A stretch of DNA of 64,000 nucleotides from Flavobacterium sp. 9 (GTDB taxonomy: Bacteria > Bacteroidota > Bacteroidia > Flavobacteriales > Flavobacteriaceae). Shown here in pieces: positions 46,548 to 55,469 of this stretch. Positions within the stretch are counted from its first letter, which is position 1, and every line of letters starts with the position of its first letter. The stretch spans positions 434,001 through 498,000 of the forward strand of contig NZ_PEEU01000001.1 of assembly GCF_002754195.1 (NCBI RefSeq), read 5' to 3'. The translations under genes were made by a program, and so were the position numbers. The notes beneath the pieces are model-generated. The model was not told where the DNA came from. It saw nothing but the letters and a program-made list of their open reading frames with translations, and searched no databases.

Positions 46548-46561
46548 TGTAATCGATTGCA
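46548..46561. promoter_or_regulatory. LacI-type operator of the transporter gene
   Basis: TGTAATCGATTGCA, identical to the kduI site, immediately downstream of the -7 element. It sits in the spacer shared with the rightward esterase gene and might influence both. Confidence 0.85.
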
Positions 46562-46592
46562 CAAATATACTTTTAAATCTTTATATTCCAAA
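46562..46592 (-). promoter_or_regulatory. Promoter of the hexuronate transporter gene
   Basis: On the minus strand: TTTG (46589-46592), a 19-nt spacer, TATATTTG (46562-46569), an exact match to the Bacteroidetes consensus, followed at once by the operator. Confidence 0.8.
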
Positions 46593-46862
46593 TAATTTGT
46601 TTAAAATTTTAATTTAAGCCAATAAATAAACATATCGAATAAAAAAAATAATACATAATTACATATTAAACAATATATTTGTTAATTCGTGAATTTCAAA
46701 AAACAAAAGATTTATCAACATAAAAACACCCTAAAAGAGCTCTTTTTTCAGATGTTTTTTTCTAATAGAAAATTCCTCATATTTTTACCGTTTTTACAGC
46801 ATAAATCGACTTTTATAAAGTAAATTACATCCCGATTACGACAACCCTAAATACTTTTAAAA

Positions 46863-47816
46863 TTGAAAAAACTAAAAAACCAATTATTCAAGAAAACACT
46901 ACTAATTCCAATACTGTTCTTAGCATTTATGAATTCTTTACAAGCACAAAATTCTCAACCAATACCACTTTGGGATAAAGTTCCAGGGGAAATTAAACAC
47001 TATGATTATATTGAAAAACCTGGTTTTAATTTAAATCCTTGGTATATTGAAAGTACGAGTCATGTTACAATGCCTACTTTAACTGTCTTTTTGCCAAAAG
47101 AACAAAAGGCGATTCAAAGCGCCGTTATTATACTTCCCGGAGGAGGATATCAACACTTAGCAATTGATAAAGAAGGAACTAAGGTTGCTGAATGGTTTAA
47201 TAGTTTAGGAATTGCAGCATTTGTTTTAAAATACCGTTTGCCTAGTGATTTAATTATGACGGATAAAACCATTGGTCCTTTACAAGATGCGCAGCAAGCC
47301 GTTCGCTATGTGAGAGAAAATGCTAAAAAATGGAATATTGATCCGAAAAAGATTGGTGTTTTAGGATTTTCTGCCGGAGGACATTTGGCATCAACTTTAG
47401 CAACACATTATGATGATAAAGTATATGAAAACGCTTCAAAAGTAAGTGCTAGACCAGATTTTTCTCTTCTGATTTATCCTGTAATTTCGATGCAAAATGA
47501 TATTACACACAAAGGTTCACAAACTAGTTTATTAGGTGAACATCCTTCTCAGGAATTAATTGATTCATTTTCTAATGAAAAAAGAGTAACCGCACAAACT
47601 CCACCAACCTTTTTGATTCATGCTACAGACGATACTGTGGTTTTGCCCGAAAACAGCATCAATTACTATTTAGCACTCAAAAAAAATGGTGTTTCTGCTG
47701 AAATGCATATTTATGAAAAAGGCGGACACGGTTTTGGTTTAGGCATTGAAGATACCAGTAAACACTGGACTAAAGATTGCGAAGAATGGCTAAAAAGTAA
47801 TGGTTATAAAAACTAA
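46863..47816 (+). CDS. Secreted alpha/beta-hydrolase esterase (acetylesterase-like), TTG start
   Basis: 317 residues read from a TTG codon at 46863; this start gives a coherent signal peptide (lysine-rich N-terminus, hydrophobic core, cleavage after SLQAQ near 29), and the next ATG at 46929 would destroy it. Esterase blocks: VIILPGGGYQHLAIDKEG (oxyanion), nucleophile motif GFSAGGHLAS, Asp in HATDDTVVLPEN and His in KGGHGFGLG. Likely removes acetyl groups from pectic or hemicellulosic sugars in the periplasm. Divergent from the transporter gene and followed by a terminator-like hairpin. Confidence 0.87.
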   Translation: MKKLKNQLFKKTLLIPILFLAFMNSLQAQNSQPIPLWDKVPGEIKHYDYIEKPGFNLNPWYIESTSHVTMPTLTVFLPKEQKAIQSAVIILPGGGYQHLAIDKEGTKVAEWFNSLGIAAFVLKYRLPSDLIMTDKTIGPLQDAQQAVRYVRENAKKWNIDPKKIGVLGFSAGGHLASTLATHYDDKVYENASKVSARPDFSLLIYPVISMQNDITHKGSQTSLLGEHPSQELIDSFSNEKRVTAQTPPTFLIHATDDTVVLPENSINYYLALKKNGVSAEMHIYEKGGHGFGLGIEDTSKHWTKDCEEWLKSNGYKN

Positions 47817-47828
47817 AAGTAAAAAAAA

Positions 47829-47868
47829 GGGTCTTTAGAATCAGTTAAAAAACCAAATCTAAAGACCC
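47829..47868 (+). terminator. Terminator-like hairpin after the esterase gene
   Basis: Perfect 11-bp stem GGGTCTTTAGA / TCTAAAGACCC with an 18-nt loop, starting 13 bp after the stop. The trailing T run is poor. Confidence 0.6.
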
Positions 47869-48287
47869 TATAAAAATTAGACAGACTTGTACTCTTGCAA
47901 ATTTATACAACTCGACCCACGATCAAATGAATACGCCCAATTTTCATTGTAATAAAAAATTGTTTCTCCAAAAACAGTTTTAACCATAGAATCAAATAAG
48001 ATGTTTAAAAAGGCAAAAGCATCTTATTTCTTGATTTCTACTCTACAAAACTACATTGTACTTTTATGAATTCATTACGGGTTTCCTCATTTTACACAAT
48101 AAAAATCATTTTTTATTACTTATAATTTCTAATTTCTTGTTTTCGATCGCGTTAGAAATATTTTTTAACAAAAGTTTAATTAAAAGGTACTAAGGCTTTA
48201 AGCTCCTAAGTTACTAAGGTTTTAATCGAATGTTAATTTTTAGTTAGTATCGCGAAACTTTGATACTGAAATTCTGATTCATTAACA

Positions 48288-48484
48288 TTTCTTGTTCTAG
48301 ATTAAGTTGAAACTGTAATTTCTGAAATACATTTGTCATGTAAATTAGAAGTTCTTTTGACAACTAAAAAACTTAGCGACTTAGTACCTTAGAAACTCAG
48401 AACCTTAATTAAAAGATTTCTTGTTCTAGATTAAGTTGAAACTGCAATTTCTGAAATACATTTGTCATGTAAATTAGAAGTTCT
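48288..48484. repeat. 68-bp direct repeat
   Basis: Copies at 48288-48355 and 48417-48484 differ at one base (T/C after GAAACTG). The 61 bp between them carries ACTTAGCGACTTAGTACC, related to sequence before the first copy, so the duplicated unit may be about 129 bp. Confidence 0.85.
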
Positions 48485-48544
48485 AATAAAATATGAAGAT
48501 TAAAAAAACTTAGAAACATAGAACCTCAAATAAAAACAAACAAA

Positions 48545-48859
48545 ATGAAAATATTTGAATTCTTAATACTCGGAAAAAACGAACCAATTTTGGAGATCTT
48601 ACTTAGATTGGTAAATGCATACGAAAATTGGAATGCAGTTGGCTTCAGCGATGAAAATCTAGCTCAGGAATATTTTCAAAACCACAAAATCGATATTGTT
48701 CTTTTGAGTTCCGGAATCGAAGATCACATCGAAAAAGAGTTTACCCAATTTTGTTTAGAACAACAACCTGATGTCGAAGTAATAGAACATTTTGGCGGCG
48801 GAAGCGGTTTACTAAAATCTGAAATACAACACAGATTATATCTTAAAGGAAAAATTTAG
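48545..48859 (+). CDS. Small receiver-like protein of unknown function
   Basis: 104 residues, no signal peptide. The pattern FEFLILGKNEP, AVGFSDENLAQEYFQ, IDIVLLSSGIEDHIE, VEVIEHFGGGSGLLKSEI looks like a response-regulator receiver fold, but the phospho-Asp position after the third strand is Ser (LLSSG), so it is probably not phosphorylated. Stand-alone, 222 bp before an isochorismatase-like gene. No function proposed. Confidence 0.6.
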   Translation: MKIFEFLILGKNEPILEILLRLVNAYENWNAVGFSDENLAQEYFQNHKIDIVLLSSGIEDHIEKEFTQFCLEQQPDVEVIEHFGGGSGLLKSEIQHRLYLKGKI

Positions 48860-49081
48860 ATACCCGAATTTTTCTCTTCAATACTTTATTAATTAACACA
48901 TTTACGAAGATCGCCTAACTATTGACGATATATCGTTAAAATCTCTATTGCCTTTTTTTAAAAATTCGTTAGAAATCAACGCCTTACAAACAAGGCACTG
49001 CTTTTGAACGCAATAAACTGAAAATCAAACTGAATACAAATTTTAAAAACCTTTTTTATTAACAAACAAAATTACATTATC

Positions 49082-49771
49082 ATGAAAAAATTAGTTTTAA
49101 CAGCAGTTTTATTATTCGTAGTATTTATCGGTTTCGCACAAAAACCAAGCCCGGCACTACTAGACCCAACAAATCATACTTTAGTCTTAATTGATTACGA
49201 AAGCCAAATGGCCTTTGCAGTAAGCAACATTCCAATAGATCAGCTTAGAAACAATACTGCATTAGTAGCCGGAGCTTCTAAAATTTTCAAAGTGCCGACT
49301 ATCGTAACAACCGTTGCCGAAAAATCTTTCAGCGGACCTGTTTTTAGAGAAATTGAAGAGTTTTATCCTCAAAAAACTTCTAACTATATCGATCGTACAA
49401 CCATGAATACTTGGGAAGATGCCCCAGCACGTAAAGCAATTATTGCAACAGGTAAAAAGAAAATTGTTTTTGGCGGATTATGGACAAGCGTTTGTATTGT
49501 TGGACCGGTTTTATCAGCCATTAACGAAGGTTATGATGTGTATGTAATTACAGATGCGAGCGGTGATGTTTCTAAAGAAGCTCACGAAATGGCTGTAACT
49601 CGTATGGTTCAAGCCGGTGCTCATCCTGTAACTTCATTGCAATATTTATTAGAATTACAACGCGACTGGGCTCGTCAGGAAACTTATGTTCCTGTAACAG
49701 ATTTAGTTAAAAAATACGGCGGCGCTTATGGTGTAGGTGTTCAGTATGCGCACGAAATGTTGAAACACTAA
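49082..49771 (+). CDS. Isochorismatase-family cysteine hydrolase, exported
   Basis: 229 residues with a signal peptide (1-20, GFAQ). Isochorismatase-like fold: Asp38 in LVLIDYESQM, Lys-rich strand KKKIVFGGLW and nucleophile Cys138 in TSVCIVGPVLSA, followed by GYDVYVITDASGDVS. Closest in style to YcaC-type hydrolases, whose substrates are poorly known. Export is unusual, because most members are cytoplasmic. Single-gene unit. Confidence 0.85.
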   Translation: MKKLVLTAVLLFVVFIGFAQKPSPALLDPTNHTLVLIDYESQMAFAVSNIPIDQLRNNTALVAGASKIFKVPTIVTTVAEKSFSGPVFREIEEFYPQKTSNYIDRTTMNTWEDAPARKAIIATGKKKIVFGGLWTSVCIVGPVLSAINEGYDVYVITDASGDVSKEAHEMAVTRMVQAGAHPVTSLQYLLELQRDWARQETYVPVTDLVKKYGGAYGVGVQYAHEMLKH

Positions 49772-49782
49772 ATACAATTCAA

Positions 49783-49900
49783 CGCGGATAAAACGGATTC
49801 GCTATCGCGAAAACGCTGATTTTAAGGATTTTTTTAATTAAAGTTAAATCTATAAATCCGTTTTTATCCGCGTTTTTGCAACGCAAATCCCTAAAATCAG
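49783..49900. repeat. Intergenic repeat with GCGGATAAAACGGATTCGC and ATCCGTTTTTATCCGCG blocks
   Basis: Contains ACGGATTCGCTATCGCGAAAA then AAATCCGTTTTTATCCGCG, blocks that recur in another order and with few changes at about 56323-56435. Downstream of the isochorismatase-like gene. Confidence 0.65.
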
Positions 49901-50053
49901 CGATCTATTTCCTCTTAAAATATTTCCAGAAATTGATTTTGAAAGCATTTTTTTGTTCCAGATAAATTCAAAATAAGACAGACTGATTAATAAGAAATTT
50001 ATAGTATTTTTGATAAAGCAATTCAAAACAATACCACTTAAAGATTTCTGTTT

Positions 50054-52315
50054 ATGAAAAATAGTCTACTCTTAGTAATACTTTGTTTATCGGTACAAAT
50101 AAGCAATTCACAAAAATTATACTTTCCAAAAAGTAATTATACTGACAGCCTTAATTTTTCTAAAAACCTGACATTATTAGCCAAAAAGATAGTGCCTGTT
50201 TATTCCAATTCGGACAAAGCAACGTATTTGGATAATTACGCCCGAATCAATTTTATTGCTCAGGATTATACAACGATGAAAAAGACAATGCGAACTTATG
50301 CGCAAGAGATTATGGGTGACAGTATTGCCAATAAGCCGTTTGGTTTTCATTACAGAACTTATGCAAATGCGATTGCTAAAAACCCAAAAACAAAAGCTGA
50401 ATTCGATAAATATTTCACCTCTGAATTTAAAACTTTATATGATAGTTATAATAATGATGGAAAAACCTGGGTAGAAAATTATTATAGTATTCAACTAAAT
50501 GAAATGAAGAAGCAATATGAAACTAAACGAAACGATTGTCAGGCCAATGACAGTATCAGTTTAGAAGATGCCGCTTTATTATGTAAAGTCTATTCGAGAT
50601 ATGTAGTTTACAGTAAAAGCCTTGCTCCTGCCAAAGAAATAATCGCAAAAATAGAAGCCGAAAAATATATTATAGACAACAATATCATCATTACATTACC
50701 AAACGGAAGCACGATATCCGGCTCGATGGTTAGAAATCGAAATATAACGGAACCACAACCAGTTGTAATGCAATATAATATTTACGCAGGAGCTGAAGTT
50801 TCAGACTGCAAGGAAATTGCTAATATGGGATATGTGGGTTTTGTAGCAAATACAAGAGGAAAACGACTGAGCAACGATCCTATAGAACCTTATGAACACG
50901 ATGGTGACGACGCTTATTACATCTTAGACTGGATTAGTAAACAGCCTTGGTGCAATGGCAAAATTGGTATTTATGGAGGAAGTTATTTAGGCTTTAGCCA
51001 ATGGAGCGCTGTAAAAAAAGTACATCCAGCCTTAAAAACAATCGTTCCGCTTGTGTCTGTGGGCGCAGGAATTGATTTCCCCATGCAAAATGGCGTCTTT
51101 ATGAGTTATGCTTTAAGATGGATTCATTTTGTAGCAAATAACAAACTAACGGATTTAAATGACTTTCAAAATAACAAAAAATGGGACGACGTTTTTACGC
51201 AATATTATAAAAATGGTTCCAGTTTTCGTTCCCTAGATAAAATTGAAGGAAATCCATCTCCATTGTTTCATAGATGGCTAGATCATCCAACTTATGACAG
51301 TTATTGGCAAAATATGACACCACAAAAAGAAGCTTTTGCCAATATTAATATTCCTATTTTAAGTACAACAGGATATTATGATGACGATCAGATTGGTGCA
51401 ATGTATTATTACAACCAATATCATAAATACAACAAAAGCGATAACTATTATCTAATTATAGGACCTTATGATCACGGAGGTTCACAAGGATATCCCAAAA
51501 AAGAATTAGGCGGTTATACGCTTGACGAAGTTGCTACTATTCCGATAAATTCTATCATTTTCGAATGGTTTGATTATATCTTAAAAGGCGCAAAACGTCC
51601 GGAAGTTTTAAAAGACAAAGTCAACTTTGAAATTATGGGCAAAAATAAATGGAAAAGTGTTCCATCGTTGGATAAAATGCACAATCAGGAAATCACTTTT
51701 TATCTTGACAATGCAAACTCAAAATATTCATTACAAAAAGCGGCTCCTAAAAAACCAATTGCAATAAATCAAACCGTTGACCTTAAAGATCGCTCAGAAA
51801 TTAACATCTATCAGGATGATTCTGTTTCCGGTTTTCCCAGAGTCATAGATTCGATTTTAAGAACCGAAAAACAATTAATGATTTTTGAAAGTGACGCATT
51901 AGCTGAACCAACAATTATAAGTGGTTCAATAAAAGCATCTTTAAAAATCAGTATCAATAAAAAGGATTTGGATGTACAAATACAACTTTATGAAAAAACT
52001 CCTGATGGCCGTTATTTTGCTTTAACAAATAACTTGCAAAGAGCCAGTTTAGCAAAAGACAGAACAAAAAGACAACTTTTGACTCCTAATAAAATAGAAA
52101 CAATTGATTTGAATCAAAATTATATCATCTCAAAACAATTACAAAAAGGAAGCAAAATTGTAATTGCTCTTGGTGTAAATAAAAATCCAAATTGGGAAGT
52201 TAACTATGGTTCCGGCAAGAATGTAAGCGACGAAACAATGGCTGATGCCGCTGAACCTCTAAAAATAAAATGGTACTCAAATAGTTCGATTACAATTCCA
52301 ATTTTAAAACAATAA
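50054..52315 (+). CDS. X-Pro dipeptidyl-peptidase (S15)/CocE-type hydrolase, exported
   Basis: 753 residues, signal peptide ending QISNSQ (about 19). After a helical N-terminal extension of about 200 residues comes the S15 alpha/beta-hydrolase domain: MGYVGFVANTRGKRLSND, WISKQPWCNGKIGIYGGSYLG with nucleophile Ser near 310, TTGYYDDDQIGAMYYYNQY with the acid, and GPYDHGGSQG with His. The C-terminal jelly roll (about 575-750: IFESDALAEPTIISGSIKA) is the usual PepX_C domain. Acts on peptides or esters in the periplasm; the substrate is not deducible. TATTTTTG at 50005-50012 may be its -7 element. Confidence 0.88.
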   Translation: MKNSLLLVILCLSVQISNSQKLYFPKSNYTDSLNFSKNLTLLAKKIVPVYSNSDKATYLDNYARINFIAQDYTTMKKTMRTYAQEIMGDSIANKPFGFHYRTYANAIAKNPKTKAEFDKYFTSEFKTLYDSYNNDGKTWVENYYSIQLNEMKKQYETKRNDCQANDSISLEDAALLCKVYSRYVVYSKSLAPAKEIIAKIEAEKYIIDNNIIITLPNGSTISGSMVRNRNITEPQPVVMQYNIYAGAEVSDCKEIANMGYVGFVANTRGKRLSNDPIEPYEHDGDDAYYILDWISKQPWCNGKIGIYGGSYLGFSQWSAVKKVHPALKTIVPLVSVGAGIDFPMQNGVFMSYALRWIHFVANNKLTDLNDFQNNKKWDDVFTQYYKNGSSFRSLDKIEGNPSPLFHRWLDHPTYDSYWQNMTPQKEAFANINIPILSTTGYYDDDQIGAMYYYNQYHKYNKSDNYYLIIGPYDHGGSQGYPKKELGGYTLDEVATIPINSIIFEWFDYILKGAKRPEVLKDKVNFEIMGKNKWKSVPSLDKMHNQEITFYLDNANSKYSLQKAAPKKPIAINQTVDLKDRSEINIYQDDSVSGFPRVIDSILRTEKQLMIFESDALAEPTIISGSIKASLKISINKKDLDVQIQLYEKTPDGRYFALTNNLQRASLAKDRTKRQLLTPNKIETIDLNQNYIISKQLQKGSKIVIALGVNKNPNWEVNYGSGKNVSDETMADAAEPLKIKWYSNSSITIPILKQ

Positions 52316-52318
52316 TTA

Positions 52319-52561
52319 ATGCTGAACGATAAAAGAATAGTTCCTGTTTTCAAATTATTTTTAGGATGCCTTTTCGTGATTTTTATTTCATGGGTTTTAT
52401 TTTTTTTGATCGATGAATTTGATCTTTATAGCAATCCTTTTTGGAGTTTGATTTTTTATATATTGTATTTTGCAGTTTTTATATCTTTTTATTTAGCTGT
52501 TATTTTATTCATTGCTTTAGTTTATTTAGTACTAAGAAAATATGTTTTAAAGAAGGTATAA
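52319..52561 (+). CDS. Small membrane protein, two transmembrane helices
   Basis: 80 residues; hydrophobic segments at about 10-30 (FKLFLGCLFVIFISWVLFFL) and 42-70 (SLIFYILYFAVFISFYLA). It starts 3 bp after the S15-type hydrolase gene, so it is probably co-transcribed. No family recognised. Confidence 0.6.
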   Translation: MLNDKRIVPVFKLFLGCLFVIFISWVLFFLIDEFDLYSNPFWSLIFYILYFAVFISFYLAVILFIALVYLVLRKYVLKKV

Positions 52562-52612
52562 AACAACGTTTTAAAGCAAAACAATTCTCTAAGTAAACAA
52601 CCTTAAATTAAA

Positions 52613-53173
52613 ATGGAAAAGAAATATTCTGTTGTTATTCATCCTTCGCAAGATGTTATTGATTCGATTAAAACGATGAAAGAACTTTTAGCGGATAAAG
52701 TTGGTTGGTTTAACAGCAAAAATTCTGTGGCTCATATTACGATTTGTGAATTTAAAATTGATGAATCTCAAATTGACAAATACAAACAGAAACTCTTTAA
52801 AATCTGTGATACTTTTTCGCCTTTTCAGGTTTATTTAGATCATTATGATTCTTATGAAAATGGCGCTTTTTTCATTTCTCCAAATGAAGATTCTAAAATG
52901 CTTCTAAAACCTATCATGAAAAAAACTCAGGATGCATTGCAGCTTTCAAACTTGATAAAAAGCAATGATCCTCATATTTCAATTGGTCGAAGATTAACGC
53001 CCGAAAGCCTTAAAATTGCCAATCATTTATTTACAACAATCGATATTGATTTTTTGTGTGACAATATCATTTTAAGAGAATTCGATCCCGTAAAAAAACA
53101 GTTTTTTGTAATTGATTCTTTTTCTTTTAATGGAAATTCACAACCGGAATTTGTTCAGGGAAGTTTGTTTTAA
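52613..53173 (+). CDS. 2H phosphoesterase (2'-5' RNA ligase superfamily)
   Basis: 186 residues, cytoplasmic. The two catalytic HxT/S motifs of the 2H superfamily are present: His41-Ile-Thr43 in AHITIC and His121-Ile-Ser123 in PHISIGR, at normal spacing. Members cleave or form 2',5'- or cyclic phosphodiester bonds in RNA or nucleotides; the true substrate is unknown. Same strand as the previous genes, 51 bp away. Confidence 0.87.
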   Translation: MEKKYSVVIHPSQDVIDSIKTMKELLADKVGWFNSKNSVAHITICEFKIDESQIDKYKQKLFKICDTFSPFQVYLDHYDSYENGAFFISPNEDSKMLLKPIMKKTQDALQLSNLIKSNDPHISIGRRLTPESLKIANHLFTTIDIDFLCDNIILREFDPVKKQFFVIDSFSFNGNSQPEFVQGSLF

Positions 53174-53190
53174 ATACAAAGCTGGTATTA

Positions 53191-53306
53191 TTTAATCGCG
53201 CAAAGACGCAAAGTCGCAAAGTTTATTTCCTTTACCACTTTGCGTCTTTGCGTGAATTAACTTTGCGAACCTTGCGTAAAACCTTGCGAGCTTTGCGGTT
53301 AAATAA
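53191..53306. repeat. Palindromic intergenic repeat (CGCAAAGACGCAAAG type)
   Basis: Inverted repeat CGCAAAGACGCAAAG (53199-53213) and CTTTGCGTCTTTGCG (53238-53252), inside an outer pair TTTAATCGCGCAAAG / CTTTGCGGTTAAA. Several CTTGCG/CTTTGCG units follow. Located between the 2H phosphoesterase and AraC-type genes. Confidence 0.75.
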
Positions 53307-53398
53307 CAACAAAGTAAAAACATGAAACAAAGAAAACCTGAAACCCAAAAAACAATCTTTTAATTTTTCGTATATTTGAATTTTACAAATTTACTCTC

Positions 53399-54322
53399 AT
53401 GAAATCATTAGATTCATTTTACGAAGATATTACAGGAGGCTCTACTATCGAACCGAGTTCATTGTTACCAAACGACATTAAAAAAGAAATTGGGCATTTT
53501 AATGTTTTTGATATAAAAGAGCTTTACGAAAGGATGAAAGAAAAGCCTGGTATGCCTTATGACAGAAGAGCTTATTACAAAATAAGTTTGATAAGAGGTA
53601 AAAACAGAGCCGAATATGCTGATAAAATAATCGAAATCGATAAACAAGGACTTTTATTTGCTACGCCAAAAATCCCTTATAACTATTTACCGCAAGACAC
53701 AAATCAATCCGGGCAATTTTGCGTTTTCACAAGTGAGTTTTTATCGAAAAATAAAAGCGGAATTGACTTAGATGAACTTCCTATTTTTGCTACAGACGGA
53801 TATCCTATTTTTCAACTTACAGATGAAGAAGTTGCCGAAGTTGAATTGATTTTCAATAAAATACAAAAAGAAATCAACTCCGATTATATTTATAAATATG
53901 ATTTAATTCGAAATTATGTTGCTGAATTAATTCACTTTGGACAAAAATTACAGCCAATAACTGCGTTGTATTCTAAACATAATTCAGCTACAAGAGTTTC
54001 GTCTTTATTTGCAGAATTACTGGAAAGACAATTCCCAATTGAATCACCAAATCAACGATTAGAGCTAAGAACTGCTAAAGATTTTGCGGAAAGATTATCC
54101 GTTCATGTCAATCATTTGAATAAAGTTCTAAAAGAAAACACAGGAAAAACCACAACCGAATTAATCAGTACGAGATTAACGAATGAGGCCAAAATCCTTT
54201 TAAAACAAACCGATTGGAACATATCTGAGATTGCGTTTTCATTAGGTTTTGAAGAATTGGCGCACTTTTCTAATTTCTTCAAAAAACAAACTTCTTTTAC
54301 GCCTTTAGTGTTTAGATTGTAG
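53399..54322 (+). CDS. AraC-family transcriptional regulator
   Basis: 307 residues. The N-terminal about 170 residues form a cupin-like ligand domain; the C-terminal AraC HTH pair is clear: LRTAKDFAERLSVHVNHLNKVLKENTG (in parts: AKDFAERLSVHVNHLNKVL) and WNISEIAFSLGFEELAHFSNFF followed by KKQTSFTPLVFR. In flavobacteria such regulators often stand next to the oxidoreductases they control, here two SDR genes downstream (inference). A TATATTTG element at 53371-53378 fits its promoter. Confidence 0.9.
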   Translation: MKSLDSFYEDITGGSTIEPSSLLPNDIKKEIGHFNVFDIKELYERMKEKPGMPYDRRAYYKISLIRGKNRAEYADKIIEIDKQGLLFATPKIPYNYLPQDTNQSGQFCVFTSEFLSKNKSGIDLDELPIFATDGYPIFQLTDEEVAEVELIFNKIQKEINSDYIYKYDLIRNYVAELIHFGQKLQPITALYSKHNSATRVSSLFAELLERQFPIESPNQRLELRTAKDFAERLSVHVNHLNKVLKENTGKTTTELISTRLTNEAKILLKQTDWNISEIAFSLGFEELAHFSNFFKKQTSFTPLVFRL

Positions 54323-54405
54323 AATTTAGATTTCTGATTTTAGATTTCTGATTTTAGATTACTGCTTGTTGATTATTGCAGAATAGTAATCTCAAAGCTT
54401 GTCCT

Positions 54406-54482
54406 CCTGAGCGAAGTCGAAGGATCTCATGCTAAATCCGTATAGAACGTTAAACGGTGTGTGTCCTTCGACTTCGCTCAGG
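54406..54482. repeat. Palindromic intergenic repeat (acttcgctcagg type)
   Basis: Perfect 19-bp inverted repeat CCTGAGCGAAGTCGAAGGA (54406-54424) and its complement (54464-54482), extended to about 23 bp with one mismatch. The right arm is identical to 5210-5228. Lies between the AraC-type and SDR genes. Confidence 0.8.
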
Positions 54483-54619
54483 AAGACATAAAATGAAAAT
54501 AGAAAATTGGATTTTATTCTTTCTCTGATTTGAATTTTGCAAACATCGGTTTGATATTTACAATTCCCCAAGACTACTTCGCTCCTACCTTTGTCTAATC
54601 AATTTAAAAGATCGAAAAG

Positions 54620-55348
54620 ATGAATTTATCAAACAACAAAATTTTAATAACTGGTGGCGCAAGCGGCATTGGACTTGGGCTTACCGAAAGATTTATTCAG
54701 GAAAACAATACTGTAATTATTTGCGGAAGACGTGAATCTGTTTTGGAAGAAGTTAAAGCAAAATTCCCAACAGTAATTACAAAAGTACGCGACTTGTCAA
54801 ACGAAGCAGAACGTGTAGCGCTTTACGAATGGATTGCAGAAAATCACAGCGATTTGAATGTTTTAATTAATAATGCAGGAATTCAAAAATGGGTTTCGGT
54901 TACAGATGCAGACTTTTTCGAAAGTGCCAAAACTGAAATCGCAACAAATATAGAAGCTCCGCTACATTTAACTTCTCTTTTTATTCAGTTAAAATCGCTT
55001 ACAACTGTAATGAATGTAACTTCTGGATTATCACTTTCTCCATTTGCAAAAGTTCCTGTTTATTCGGCTACCAAAGCATTTTTCCGTTCGTTCACGATTT
55101 CACTTCGTCATATCTTAAAAGGAAAAAATATTGAAGTAATCGAAATTATTCCTCCGGCTTTAAATACAGATCTTGGCGGAGTTGGTTTACACGATGCACA
55201 TCCAAGTGTAAGTGATTTTATCGTTTCTATTTTTGAACAATTAAAAGAAGGAAACGACGAACTTACTTTTGGAACCAGCGCAACAAGAATAAACTCCAGC
55301 ATTCCGGAATTAAAAGAATCTTTCAACGCATTGCACGCTAATTTGTAA
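54620..55348 (+). CDS. Short-chain dehydrogenase (DltE-like SDR)
   Basis: 242 residues. Cofactor loop TGGASGIGLG (11-20), NNAG (about 87-90), VTSGLSLSPFAKVPVYSATKAF with the Ser, Tyr and Lys of the active site, and SDR-typical IPPALNTDLGG. Resembles the DltE-type oxidoreductases often annotated in Bacteroidota; the substrate is unknown. First of two SDR genes after an AraC regulator. Confidence 0.87.
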   Translation: MNLSNNKILITGGASGIGLGLTERFIQENNTVIICGRRESVLEEVKAKFPTVITKVRDLSNEAERVALYEWIAENHSDLNVLINNAGIQKWVSVTDADFFESAKTEIATNIEAPLHLTSLFIQLKSLTTVMNVTSGLSLSPFAKVPVYSATKAFFRSFTISLRHILKGKNIEVIEIIPPALNTDLGGVGLHDAHPSVSDFIVSIFEQLKEGNDELTFGTSATRINSSIPELKESFNALHANL

Positions 55349-55358
55349 AACTGTGAAA

Positions 55359-55417
55359 TGTAAAATGTGATTTGTGAAATACTATATACTAAAACATCTC
55401 ACAAATCACATTTTACA
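55359..55417. repeat. 19-bp perfect inverted repeat between SDR genes
   Basis: TGTAAAATGTGATTTGTGA (55359-55377) and its exact complement (55399-55417) with a 21-nt loop, 11 bp after the first SDR stop. It is followed by CAATCAACAATTAACAATCAAC repeats (in short: CAATCAACAATTAA), then the second SDR start. May attenuate or end transcription. Confidence 0.75.
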
Positions 55418-55469
55418 TCTAACATTTTACTTTTCACAATCAACAATTAACAATCAACAATTAAATAAA

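Larger units (their letters stand above)
46454..46862. other. Divergent intergenic region, promoter and operator
   Basis: 409 bp, AT-rich. Contains the transporter promoter and operator (46548-46592). No clear TAnnTTTG element was found for the rightward esterase, and no gene was seen. Confidence 0.65.
47817..48544. other. 728-bp gene-free region rich in repeats
   Basis: Terminator-like hairpin at 47829-47868, then AT-rich DNA, several GGTACTAAGG / CCTTAGTACC-like stretches near 48185-48225 and 48375-48405, and a 68-bp direct repeat (48288-48355, 48417-48484). No coding sequence recognised. Confidence 0.65.
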
